Source of the DNA: Luteolibacter sp. SL250
Lineage (GTDB): Bacteria; Verrucomicrobiota; Verrucomicrobiia; Verrucomicrobiales; Akkermansiaceae
Reading direction: 5' to 3'
NCBI RefSeq assembly: GCF_026625605.1
Contig: NZ_CP113054.1
Location: 1,364,001 to 1,428,000 of the forward strand
Length of the DNA stretch: 64,000 bases
Shown: in pieces, positions 24,857 through 31,711 of the stretch
Layout: each line of letters starts with the position of its first letter
Numbering within the stretch: the first letter of the stretch is position 1
Program-made: the position numbers and the translations under genes
The notes under the pieces: generated by a model
Seen by the model: the letters and a program-made list of their open reading frames with translations, nothing else
What the model was told of the DNA's origin: nothing
Database searches by the model: none

Positions 24857-25278
24857 ACGTCCTGATCGACACGAACGTGATCGTGGATGTTCTCACCGGG
24901 CGGGAGCCTTTCTTCGTGGACTCGTCGCGGGTTCTTGACCGTGCGGAACGGGGGGATTTCGTCGCATGGATCTGCGCCACGACGGTGACGACTGTTTTCT
25001 ATCTCGTCCGGCGTCATCTGGGTGCGGCGGAGACGGTCGAAAAGATCAGGGATCTGACGGCCATCTGCACCGTGGCACCGGTCAACCAGTCCGTGATCAG
25101 TTCCGCGCTCGGCAGCCGATTCGCGGACTTCGAGGATGCCGTCCTGCATGACTCCGCGGTTCTCGCCGGGGCTGACTGCATCGTCACCCGCAATGTGGCG
25201 GACTTCCGCGAATCCAAGCTTCTGGTCTATACTCCGGAGCAGTTTCTCGCCGCGATGTCCTGGAACAGCCGAGAGTAG
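24853..25278 (+). CDS. PIN-domain toxin (VapC-like ribonuclease)
   Basis: 141 residues forming a single PIN domain. Acidic metal-binding residues are visible in 'VLIDTNVIVDVLTGREP' (D6, D12), in 'SRFADFEDAVLHDSA' (central acidic cluster) and in 'ADCIVTRNVADF' (the last Asp). Such enzymes cut tRNA or rRNA when released from the antitoxin. It is translationally coupled to the antitoxin upstream and convergent with the ATP-grasp-like gene 10 bp away. Confidence 0.88.
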   Translation: MNVLIDTNVIVDVLTGREPFFVDSSRVLDRAERGDFVAWICATTVTTVFYLVRRHLGAAETVEKIRDLTAICTVAPVNQSVISSALGSRFADFEDAVLHDSAVLAGADCIVTRNVADFRESKLLVYTPEQFLAAMSWNSRE

Positions 25279-25287
25279 GAGCTGCGG

Positions 25288-26571
25288 TCACTCCACCACA
25301 CAAGGCACCAGCACGCCGTCGCTCATGCCGTGGATCTTCTTCTTGTCCGCCGGGACGATGGTGGCGAGGCAGCCGCCGAAAGCGGTCTGGCCGGCGTTGT
25401 CGGTGAAGAAGTAGGGGCAGAGCCGGACGCGGCCCTGCATCATCTCGATGGAGCCGTCGTCCCGGAAGACGGGGTGTTCGATCCGGCGGCCTTCGCGGAA
25501 CTCCTGCAGCACCCACGGTTGTTCGGAAGATTGCTCCAGGGCGTGGTGCAGCTGCTCCGACCACTCCGCGGAGGAAAGGTCGTGGCCGATGAAGACGCCG
25601 CGGGAACCCCAGGCGGTTTCGTGGAATCCGCTGATCTTCAGGACAAGCTGGCGGTCCTTCTGGCTGAAGGCGGCGACTTCCTCCCAGGAATGCGCATCCA
25701 GCCTTGGCAGGGCCGCGTGGGGAGGCAGCGGGGAGGGATCCAGCACCCAGCCGAACGGGACGATCTCGCGCAGCCGCTGGAGGTGGGAGGAGCGCAGCGT
25801 CTGTTCCCAGACTTTTTTCAGCGCAGGGGACCACAGCAGGGCGAGCCACAGCTTGTCCTCCAGGTGCGGCTTGAACGGGGAGGTGATGGAGAGCGTCCCC
25901 TTTGCGGACAGTTCCGCCAGACGGCGGGCGGAGGGGATGGACTCCCAGTCGAAAAGCTCGAAGAAGCGGTAGAGTGTGTCACCGTCGATCGGTTCATATT
26001 CCTCCGCCGAGGCAGTTTTCCATGCGGTGCCGAGCTGGGAAACCAGCCAGTCCATTTCCGGGAGGTAGTCCCCGGCTTCTTCGGAGACCAGGACCGTGCC
26101 TCCGTCCGGGAGCAGGGAGCGGAATCCGTCGATCATGCCATTTTCCCCACCGAGGATGTCGAATCCCGCGTCCGAATACACCTTGGAAAGCCACGCCGTC
26201 ACACCGATACCGCCGGGCACGCTGTCCAGCTCGCTCATGGCGAAGCCGCCTTCCGTGAGGATCAGGTCGGGACGGATGACACGGGGGAACTGTTCCGCGA
26301 GGCCCGGCTCACGCTGGAGCGCGGCCATCCACGACGGCTTTCCCTCATCCAGCAGCTCCGCCAGCCAGCCGTCCAGCTTTCCGGAGGCACTGCGGCGGTA
26401 GAGGGCGTCGCTCGCCCGTTGGAACTGGGCCAGCGGATGACCCAGTGACATCAGCTTGCGGGCCTCCGCCTTCGTGAGTTTCAGCGGCTCCGGGGACCAT
26501 TTCCAGCTACCCCCACCAAACAATCCACCCTCGGGCAGTCCTTCGCGCAGCTCGGCAAGCGTCAATCCCAT
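25288..26571 (-). CDS. ATP-grasp-like protein of unknown substrate
   Basis: 427 residues from the ATG at 26571; the longer N-terminus in the same frame overlaps the neighbouring toxin gene and is rejected. The C-terminal half looks like a circularly permuted ATP-grasp domain: 'LVLKISGFHETAWGSRGVFI' as a glycine-rich nucleotide loop, 'WVLQEFREGRRIEHPVF', and 'GRVRLCPYFFTDNAGQTAFG' with 'CLATIVPADKK'. The middle has 'LILTEGGFAMSELDSVPGG', which resembles the glutathionylspermidine-synthase/CP_ATPgrasp family. It probably joins an acid to an amine at the cost of ATP. No partner enzyme lies nearby, so the substrate is open. It is flanked by two toxin-antitoxin pairs. Confidence 0.5.
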   Translation of the reverse strand: MGLTLAELREGLPEGGLFGGGSWKWSPEPLKLTKAEARKLMSLGHPLAQFQRASDALYRRSASGKLDGWLAELLDEGKPSWMAALQREPGLAEQFPRVIRPDLILTEGGFAMSELDSVPGGIGVTAWLSKVYSDAGFDILGGENGMIDGFRSLLPDGGTVLVSEEAGDYLPEMDWLVSQLGTAWKTASAEEYEPIDGDTLYRFFELFDWESIPSARRLAELSAKGTLSITSPFKPHLEDKLWLALLWSPALKKVWEQTLRSSHLQRLREIVPFGWVLDPSPLPPHAALPRLDAHSWEEVAAFSQKDRQLVLKISGFHETAWGSRGVFIGHDLSSAEWSEQLHHALEQSSEQPWVLQEFREGRRIEHPVFRDDGSIEMMQGRVRLCPYFFTDNAGQTAFGGCLATIVPADKKKIHGMSDGVLVPCVVE

Positions 26572-26650
26572 GTCGCCGCCAGTTTCGCCCGGGTCCGGAA
26601 ATTGCCAAGCGCGGAGTTGGGTATGGTGAGTCCGGGCGTTCCTGAGGTCC

Positions 26651-27037
26651 TCACCAGATCCTTGCCGCTCCATAGGCATTGAAAGCCACATCGCAACCGA
26701 CCATCGTCAGGTTTTCGCTCAGGGCTTGGGCAATCAGCATCCGGTCAAAGGGATCACGGTGATGGAGGGGCAGATCAAGAAGCCGGTGAACATGCTCCGA
26801 TTTGATCGGTAGAATTTCAAATCCGAGACGCTCCAACTCCGCCGGAAAGAGATGTGGGAGCGGCATGGGTGGATTCAGTTTTCCCAGTCCTGTCTTGATG
26901 GCCATTTCCCAGCCGGTCGCAATGCTAACGATACGTCGGTTGGCGGGATCCTCCAGCGCTTCGCGCGCGACCCTTGAAAGCCGCTTGTCCCCTTCCAGCG
27001 CCCAGATCAGCGCTTGGGTATCTACCAGCAGCTTCAT
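26651..27037 (-). CDS. PIN-domain toxin (VapC-like), second pair
   Basis: 128 residues forming a PIN domain of the YacL/VapC subgroup with 'LLVDTQALIWAL' (Asp 6), 'SIATGWEMAIKTGLGKL' (central Glu), and 'HHRDPFDRMLIAQAL' (acidic pair). These are the metal-binding residues of PIN ribonucleases. Its ATG overlaps the antitoxin stop upstream (27034-27037), the usual coupling. Confidence 0.9.
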   Translation of the reverse strand: MKLLVDTQALIWALEGDKRLSRVAREALEDPANRRIVSIATGWEMAIKTGLGKLNPPMPLPHLFPAELERLGFEILPIKSEHVHRLLDLPLHHRDPFDRMLIAQALSENLTMVGCDVAFNAYGAARIW

Positions 27038-27255
27038 TCCATGTATTCCTTGAAGTCCTCAAGAGGTGCATCGAAATCGGGTGCGATCCAAAAACCCTTG
27101 AGACAGCCGGCTTTGAATTTTGTCTTCGGTTCTGTAGCATCCGCTTCCTCCAGAGTAGCCACCACTTTCACCCTTTTGGATTTCAGTTCGTCGGGCACGG
27201 GCAGGTGCAGGGTGCCATCGGCATCCGGTTCCAGGATCGCGGTGATCGTGCTCAT
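27034..27255 (-). CDS. Antitoxin of the second PIN pair (DUF2281-like tail)
   Basis: 73 residues from the ATG at 27255. The N-terminus 'ITAILEPDADGTLHLPVPDEL' reads as an AbrB/looped-hinge or similar DNA-binding strand pair. The C-terminal 'GCLKGFWIAPDFDAPLEDF' matches the tail of DUF2281-type antitoxins, which docks on the PIN toxin. Coupled to the toxin gene by ATGA. Confidence 0.82.
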   Translation of the reverse strand: MSTITAILEPDADGTLHLPVPDELKSKRVKVVATLEEADATEPKTKFKAGCLKGFWIAPDFDAPLEDFKEYME

Positions 27256-27346
27256 GCCGGCATGTTGCCATCTTTCCTGCCTCCCCACAAGTCTCCATGA
27301 GAGCTACCGGCCGGACAGCGCCGTGGCGACTCTGATCCATCAACCT

Positions 27347-27877
27347 TCAATCACCCGGCTCAGCAGGATTGGCCGGGACCTCTTGTCCGGCCTGCGGACG
27401 GCTGGGACTAGTCTGCTCGATGATCTTCAGGATCTTTCCCTCATGGTCCCAGATCATGACCTCCATCCCGTTCCGCAGCGGTGATTTTGTGGAATGCTCG
27501 TCGAGGGCGAAATTGACGCTTCCCCGACCGTGTTCGAACACTTTTCCCGCCACCTCGAACGTTGCAACCGGGTTCCCTGCGATAAGAGTGCTTTTGATGA
27601 AATTCGAGATCGTTCCCCGTGTTTCGGTGTATTCCCCTTTTTCGATCAACTCACGGTAACTCGGGGCAGGAGCGACGAATAAAGAACCCACTCCGATCCC
27701 AAACAAAAGGATACCTGCCGCGATCAACAAGGTTCCGACCTTTCTGGAAGACTTGCGGAATGCGTTGATGCCGAAGAACAGAAAGAACAAAGGCAGCGCC
27801 AAGGAATAGAGCACCACCATCGCGCCGCCAGGGGTGCTTTCCGTGGTGATGTCGTAGATGACGGTCGCGTGGTTCAT
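27347..27877 (-). CDS. Membrane protein with DUF3592-like domain
   Basis: 176 residues. Two membrane helices (about 20-42 'MVVLYSLALPLFFLFFGI' and 48-68 'GTLLIAAGILLFGIGVGSLF') precede a soluble domain with 'YTETRGTISNFIKSTLIAGNPVATFEVAGK', here cut over residues ~84-112, a pattern of the DUF3592 family of small membrane proteins. No function is known for that family. The C-terminus is Pro/Ala-rich. It stands alone between the toxin-antitoxin pair and the next small gene. Confidence 0.6.
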   Translation of the reverse strand: MNHATVIYDITTESTPGGAMVVLYSLALPLFFLFFGINAFRKSSRKVGTLLIAAGILLFGIGVGSLFVAPAPSYRELIEKGEYTETRGTISNFIKSTLIAGNPVATFEVAGKVFEHGRGSVNFALDEHSTKSPLRNGMEVMIWDHEGKILKIIEQTSPSRPQAGQEVPANPAEPGD

Positions 27878-27927
27878 GGGGGCTGGTAGCGGGTGTGATC
27901 AGGCGGGCCTTTCCGCGAGTCCCGCTC

Positions 27928-28227
27928 TTACTTTTCGGACAGCGCCGTGGCAATCTCCGTCCACTCGTCCGCCAGCGGCTTGCCACGTGGCGGGACGGGC
28001 TTGCGGGCGCGGGCGTACCAGTATTCCGCGTTGCTCTGGTCGCCCTCCTCGCGGTGGAGCCAGGCGTGGATCCACGAGCCATCCGTGCCGGGGATCTCCT
28101 GGCAGAGATCGTGGGCTTCATGCCAGCGTCCGGCCTTCGCGTACCAAAGGGCGCGGAGGCCGGTGGAGAGTCCGGCGGGTGGGTTGGGATCGGTGCTGGC
28201 GGAGCGGGAAAGGTCGGCTGCGTTCAT
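27928..28227 (-). CDS. Small conserved hypothetical protein
   Basis: 99 residues, soluble and helical, with the pattern 'LWYAKAGRWHEAHDLCQE', 'GSWIHAWLHREEGDQSNAEYW' broken over residues ~50-70, then 'YARARKP' and 'EWTEIATAL'. The same arrangement of a 'GxWxxAH' segment, 'WxHAxLHRxEGDxxNAxYWYxRA' and a final helix occurs in a widespread uncharacterised family that looks like a TPR-type helical hairpin. Function unknown. Confidence 0.7.
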   Translation of the reverse strand: MNAADLSRSASTDPNPPAGLSTGLRALWYAKAGRWHEAHDLCQEIPGTDGSWIHAWLHREEGDQSNAEYWYARARKPVPPRGKPLADEWTEIATALSEK

Positions 28228-28287
28228 GGAAAATCACCGCAGGTTTTCACTGGCGGTCCGGGGGGATTTTGTCTTGGGTGATGGAAT

Positions 28288-29121
28288 ATGAAAAGCAAAA
28301 CGCTGAAAGCCAGTGTGATGGCCGGACTGGTGGGCCTTTCCTTCGTGACCGCGGCCAACGCCCAGTTGGAAGGCATCGAGGAGGCGAAGTCGGGCTGGAA
28401 TTCCTTTTATTTCGCGGGCTACAAGATGAAGGGTGCTGACGTCGGCTTCGATACCGACGGCAAGGTGGACATCATCCCGATCGGCAAGAACCGCGAGCGC
28501 ATGACCACCAACTACTTCATCCCGCTCAAGTATGAGATCCGGGACGTGGCGGCGGATGGCAAGGTCACCGTGAAGAAGATTGACGTGGATTCCCTCACCA
28601 GCGAGTCCAAGCCCACCGCGAAGCCGGACAAGATTCTGGTCAAAGGCAAGACGGAGGAAGGGGATACGACCTTCGAGCTTTATTATGAAGTCGCCCGCGG
28701 CAACGTCCTGGTGGGCGGCCGCATCGTGGAAAAGGGCGCCCTGGCGAACCCGAAATTCGCGATCACCATCGTGATGCCGAAGGTCTATGAAAAGGCCCCG
28801 GACGACGAGAAGGCATTCAAGAAGCGGATCGCTGACGATTTCCTGCAGGTGAAGCTGCTCGACGGCAAGAAGGCGAAGGTGGAGGCGGACGAGGAGTTCG
28901 ACATCACTTCCGCGGAGTTCACCGGTACGGGTGTCTCCCAAGTTGAGTTCCTGATCGACGAACTGGGTGCCCGTGAGTTCACGCTCACCGCTTCACCCGG
29001 ATCGAAGATCACCGCCGCCAACAAGCAAGGCAGCCCCTTCTACAACGGCCTGAATTTCACCTGGGAAGCGGACCCAACCGCTGATGCCAGCAAGGCACGT
29101 CTGGCCATCGGGGTGAAATAA
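28288..29121 (+). CDS. Exported hypothetical protein
   Basis: 277 residues. The signal peptide ('KASVMAGLVGLSFVTAANA', cleaved before QLEG) is followed by a ~250-residue beta-rich domain with repeated 'D-G-K-V' and 'VKGK' turns and many lysines. No enzyme motif, lipobox or anchor is visible, so it is predicted to be periplasmic or secreted. A terminator follows 22 bp after the stop. Not recognised. Confidence 0.65.
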   Translation: MKSKTLKASVMAGLVGLSFVTAANAQLEGIEEAKSGWNSFYFAGYKMKGADVGFDTDGKVDIIPIGKNRERMTTNYFIPLKYEIRDVAADGKVTVKKIDVDSLTSESKPTAKPDKILVKGKTEEGDTTFELYYEVARGNVLVGGRIVEKGALANPKFAITIVMPKVYEKAPDDEKAFKKRIADDFLQVKLLDGKKAKVEADEEFDITSAEFTGTGVSQVEFLIDELGAREFTLTASPGSKITAANKQGSPFYNGLNFTWEADPTADASKARLAIGVK

Positions 29122-29143
29122 CCCTCTCCGGTCTCCCTTTCAG

Positions 29144-29203
29144 GGGATCCGAGTACACTTCGCTTCAGAATCTGAACGAGGAGTACACTCGGATCCCTTT
29201 TTT
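29144..29203 (+). terminator. Intrinsic terminator with repeated TACACT boxes
   Basis: GGGATCCGAGT (29144-29154) pairs perfectly with ACTCGGATCCC (29187-29197), followed by six T residues. The loop holds a small internal palindrome (TTCAGA-A-TCTGAA). The hexamer TACACT occurs on both sides (29154-29159 and 29184-29189); its complement AGTGTA recurs before mraZ. Confidence 0.85.
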
Positions 29204-29411
29204 GTTTCCAGAGTGCCTAATTTCGGGATAAATCGTCCGTGAAATCTTAATAAATCGCCTTGAGCAAGCGGTCGGATCTATTCGTAGGTTGTTGTAACTT
29301 GCTTATTTTAAATAAAATAAATTTTTATTAAAGATCGGTTAGTTTGGAATTGACCCTAAAGTGTATCTCAGTGTACTTTCGCAACACTGAAGCAAACGCC
29401 AGGTCAATTTC
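29204..29411. promoter_or_regulatory. AT-rich promoter region of the dcw cluster with candidate MraZ boxes
   Basis: This stretch is much AT-richer than its surroundings and contains a perfect palindrome (TTATTTTA-AA-TAAAATAA, 29303-29320). A plausible promoter is TTGACC (29350-29355), an 18-base spacer and TACTTT (29374-29379). Within it lie AAAGTGTA (29358-29365) and TCAGTGTA (29368-29375), two boxes exactly 10 bp apart, and the second is mirrored by ACACTGA (29384-29390). MraZ proteins bind tandem 10 bp-spaced boxes (TGGGN5 in E. coli, AAAGTGT-like in mollicutes), so autoregulation is likely. Confidence 0.6.
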
Positions 29412-29864
29412 GTGAGCCAAGCAGGTCAAATATTCCGGGGGTCATACTCCTACAAGATGGATCCGAAGAATCGGGTCTCCATCCACCCGGATTTCCGGCC
29501 GGCTCCGGGGGAGAAGGTGTTTCTTCTGAGCGCGGAGACCTACGAAATGCCGGTCCTGCGGGTTCTCAATACCGCCGAGTATGACCGCCGTGTGGCCATC
29601 GTCCGCAACAGCGACAAGTCGGAGAAAGACAAGACCCGCATCCTCGGCAAATTCGCCTCCCTCTGCCACGAAGCGTCCATCAACGACCAGGGCAAGCTCC
29701 TGATCAACCGCGACCTCGTCGATGAGATCGCGATTGAGCCGGAGGGCACCATCTGGCTCGTCGGCCGCCAAAGCTACTTCGAAATCTGGTCCGAGAAAAA
29801 CTACGTCAGCCTGCGCAAGATCGAAAAAGGGCAGGACGATGACGACCTCGGCATCCTCGACTGA
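29412..29864 (+). CDS. mraZ: Transcriptional regulator MraZ
   Basis: 150 residues starting at GTG. It consists of two SpoVT/AbrB-like half domains: 'FRGSYSYKMDPKNRVSIHPDFR' (residues ~8-30, shown broken here as FRGSYSYKMDPKN + RVSIHPDFR) and 'HEASINDQGKLLINRDLVDE'. MraZ forms ring-shaped oligomers that bind repeats upstream of its own gene and represses the division/cell-wall cluster. It is the first gene of that cluster; a repeat array of ~540 bp separates it from rsmH, an unusually long gap for these genes. The acidic tail 'GQDDDDLGILD' is short. Confidence 0.95.
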   Translation: MSQAGQIFRGSYSYKMDPKNRVSIHPDFRPAPGEKVFLLSAETYEMPVLRVLNTAEYDRRVAIVRNSDKSEKDKTRILGKFASLCHEASINDQGKLLINRDLVDEIAIEPEGTIWLVGRQSYFEIWSEKNYVSLRKIEKGQDDDDLGILD

Positions 29865-29942
29865 ATCTCACCCACACCACACCCACGGCAGCAATGCTGT
29901 TCACCCCACCAACTCCGGCGTTCGACGCGGTCCACCATGTGG

Positions 29943-30405
29943 CTCCGGCCGATGGCGCGCGGACTCCGGAGTTGGGAACATTTTCAATGCGCTGCGGCGG
30001 CCTCCTCGGGACAGGAGCCACCGTGGCGACCCATACGGACGCCCGCACCGCTTCTGGCTGGTTGTCGGGGCGGCGTCCGGAATCTTTCCAGGCTGGGCGT
30101 CGGAAATCTCTCGGGACAGAGTTTCCAACGCTTTTCAAAACGATGGTCCGCGCCGCTTCTGGCTGGTTGTGGGCGCGGCCATCGGAAATTTTCATCGCAC
30201 GGCAGGCCGCACCGCTCGGGACAGCGGGACGGGTTGCCAATCCATCGGATGTCCGCACCGCTCCTGGCTGGTTGTCGGCGCGGCGTCCGGAATCTTTCCA
30301 GGCTGGGCGTCGGAAATCTCTCGGGACAGAGTTTCCAACGCTTTTCAAAACGATGGTTCGCGCCGCTTCTGGCTGGTTGTTGGCGCGGCCATCGGAAATT
30401 TCCAT
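29943..30405. repeat. 105 bp-period tandem repeat between mraZ and rsmH
   Basis: The marker CTCGGGACAG recurs at 30005, 30110, 30215 and 30320, exactly 105 bp apart. CCGCT(T/C)CTGGCTGGTTGT recurs at 30048, 30153, 30258 and 30363 at the same period. Units alternate in type: 30043-30195 and 30253-30405 match with about five differences. Because 105 is a multiple of three, several frames on both strands stay open, including one in frame with rsmH. The rsmH start codon lies at the end of the last unit. The composition does not look like a folded protein. Confidence 0.85.
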
Positions 30406-31357
30406 GAGCGCGGCGGAGGCCCGCTCCGATGGCGGCTACCACCTGCCGGTGCTGCCGGATGAGGTGGTGGAGTGGTCTGGCGCAGGTCCGGACACCTTTG
30501 TCATCGACGGCACCCTCGGTGGCGGCGGCCACAGCGAGCTGTTCCTGAAAGCCGGTGCCCGCGTGATGGGCGTGGACCGGGATCCTGAGGCGCTGGCCCA
30601 TGCCCGCGCCCGCCTCGCGGCGTTCGGCGCGCGTTTCACCTGGTGGGAAGGGAATTTTTCCAAGGTGATCGACTCTCCCGCGATCCAGTCCGGTGATCTG
30701 GCGGATGTGCTGCTGATGGACCTGGGTGTTTCCTCCCGCCAACTGGATTCCGCGGCGCGCGGCTTCTCCTTCCAGAAGGACGGTCCGCTGGACATGCGCA
30801 TGGGACCCTCCAGCCCGCGCACCGCGGCGGACGTGGTGAACACCTGGCCGGAAGCGGACTTGGTGAAAATTTTCTTCGAGTTCGGCGAGGAGCCGAAGGC
30901 GCGCCGCATCGCCGCCGCGATCGTGAAACGCCGTGCGGTCCGTCCGTTCACCACCACGCTGGATCTGGCCGGCCACATCGAGCAGACCATCGGCCGCCAT
31001 GGCCGCACGCATCCGGCGACCCGCGCTTTCCAGGCCATCCGGATGGCGGTGAACGAGGAACTGGAATCCCTCGCCGCCGCCCTCGAGGCCGCGCCTTCCG
31101 TCCTGAAACCGGGGGGCAGACTTTGTATCATCACTTTCCACAGTCTGGAGGACCGGATGGTGAAGCGGTTCCTCCGCCACCGCTCGACGGAATTCCTGGA
31201 TGAGCCGGGGTGGCCGGAGCCGAGGCCGAATCCGGACTACCAGTTCCGGCTCCTCTCCAGAAAAGCGATCGCCCCGACCGCTGCTGAAATCTCCCTGAAC
31301 CCGCGAGCCCGCAGTGCCAAACTGCGGGTTGCACAGCTTTTGGCCCCCAACGCATGA
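30404..31357 (+). CDS. rsmH: 16S rRNA (cytosine1402-N4)-methyltransferase
   Basis: 317 residues from the ATG at 30404, where the family homology begins ('YHLPVLPDEVVEW'). RsmH uses S-adenosylmethionine to methylate C1402 in the P-site region of 16S rRNA. Motifs are 'VIDGTLGGGGHSELFL' (SAM loop), 'VDRDPEAL', 'LLMDLGVSSRQLDSAARGFSF' (split at ~100-120), 'GPLDMRM', 'HPATRAFQAIRMAVNEELE' and 'CIITFHSLEDRMVKRF'. The frame is open 510 bp further upstream through the repeat array, which could give a 487-residue form, but that extension is not family-like. Its stop overlaps the ftsL ATG. Confidence 0.95.
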   Translation: MSAAEARSDGGYHLPVLPDEVVEWSGAGPDTFVIDGTLGGGGHSELFLKAGARVMGVDRDPEALAHARARLAAFGARFTWWEGNFSKVIDSPAIQSGDLADVLLMDLGVSSRQLDSAARGFSFQKDGPLDMRMGPSSPRTAADVVNTWPEADLVKIFFEFGEEPKARRIAAAIVKRRAVRPFTTTLDLAGHIEQTIGRHGRTHPATRAFQAIRMAVNEELESLAAALEAAPSVLKPGGRLCIITFHSLEDRMVKRFLRHRSTEFLDEPGWPEPRPNPDYQFRLLSRKAIAPTAAEISLNPRARSAKLRVAQLLAPNA

Positions 31358-31707
31358 ACCGCCGCAAATCCGCACCCCGCCACCACGGATCGGTCTTTTT
31401 CGCCATCATCCTCGGCCTCGCCATCGCGGCGGCCGGTGGGGTGTTGCATGCCTACTACAAGAACCGCCAGATCCAGATCGCCCGTGAGATCGACGCGATC
31501 GAGCGCCGGATCGGCCAGTACCAACTGGACATGCAGACCATCACCTACCGGTCGGACCTGCTTCTGCACCGTTACGCCATTTCCGAGCGCCTGAAGGAAA
31601 ATTCCTCCACCCTGCGCCCGATCCCACTTCTCGTTGTCGAAGAGGTTGACCCCGTGCCTCCGGCACGCAATAGCGTCGCCGCCGCCGCCACCGCCGCCGT
31701 TCCCTGA
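31354..31707 (+). CDS. ftsL: FtsL-like division protein
   Basis: 117 residues. A short basic cytoplasmic start ('NRRKSAPRHHG'), one membrane helix (residues ~13-33 'VFFAIILGLAIAAAGGVLH') and a periplasmic leucine-zipper-like coiled coil ('QIQIAREIDAIERRIGQYQ') give the FtsL/DivIC layout. Sequence is poorly conserved in the family, so the call rests on topology and on position between rsmH and the class B PBP gene. FtsL with FtsB and FtsQ activates FtsWI at the septum. The Pro/Ala-rich tail is unusual. Confidence 0.8.
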   Translation: MNRRKSAPRHHGSVFFAIILGLAIAAAGGVLHAYYKNRQIQIAREIDAIERRIGQYQLDMQTITYRSDLLLHRYAISERLKENSSTLRPIPLLVVEEVDPVPPARNSVAAAATAAVP

Positions 31708-31711
31708 TTCC

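Noticed and set aside
29806..30405. A 199-codon minus-strand open frame through the repeat array
   Set aside because: It stays open only because the 105 bp period is a multiple of three; no promoter or family match. Kept only as part of the repeat finding.
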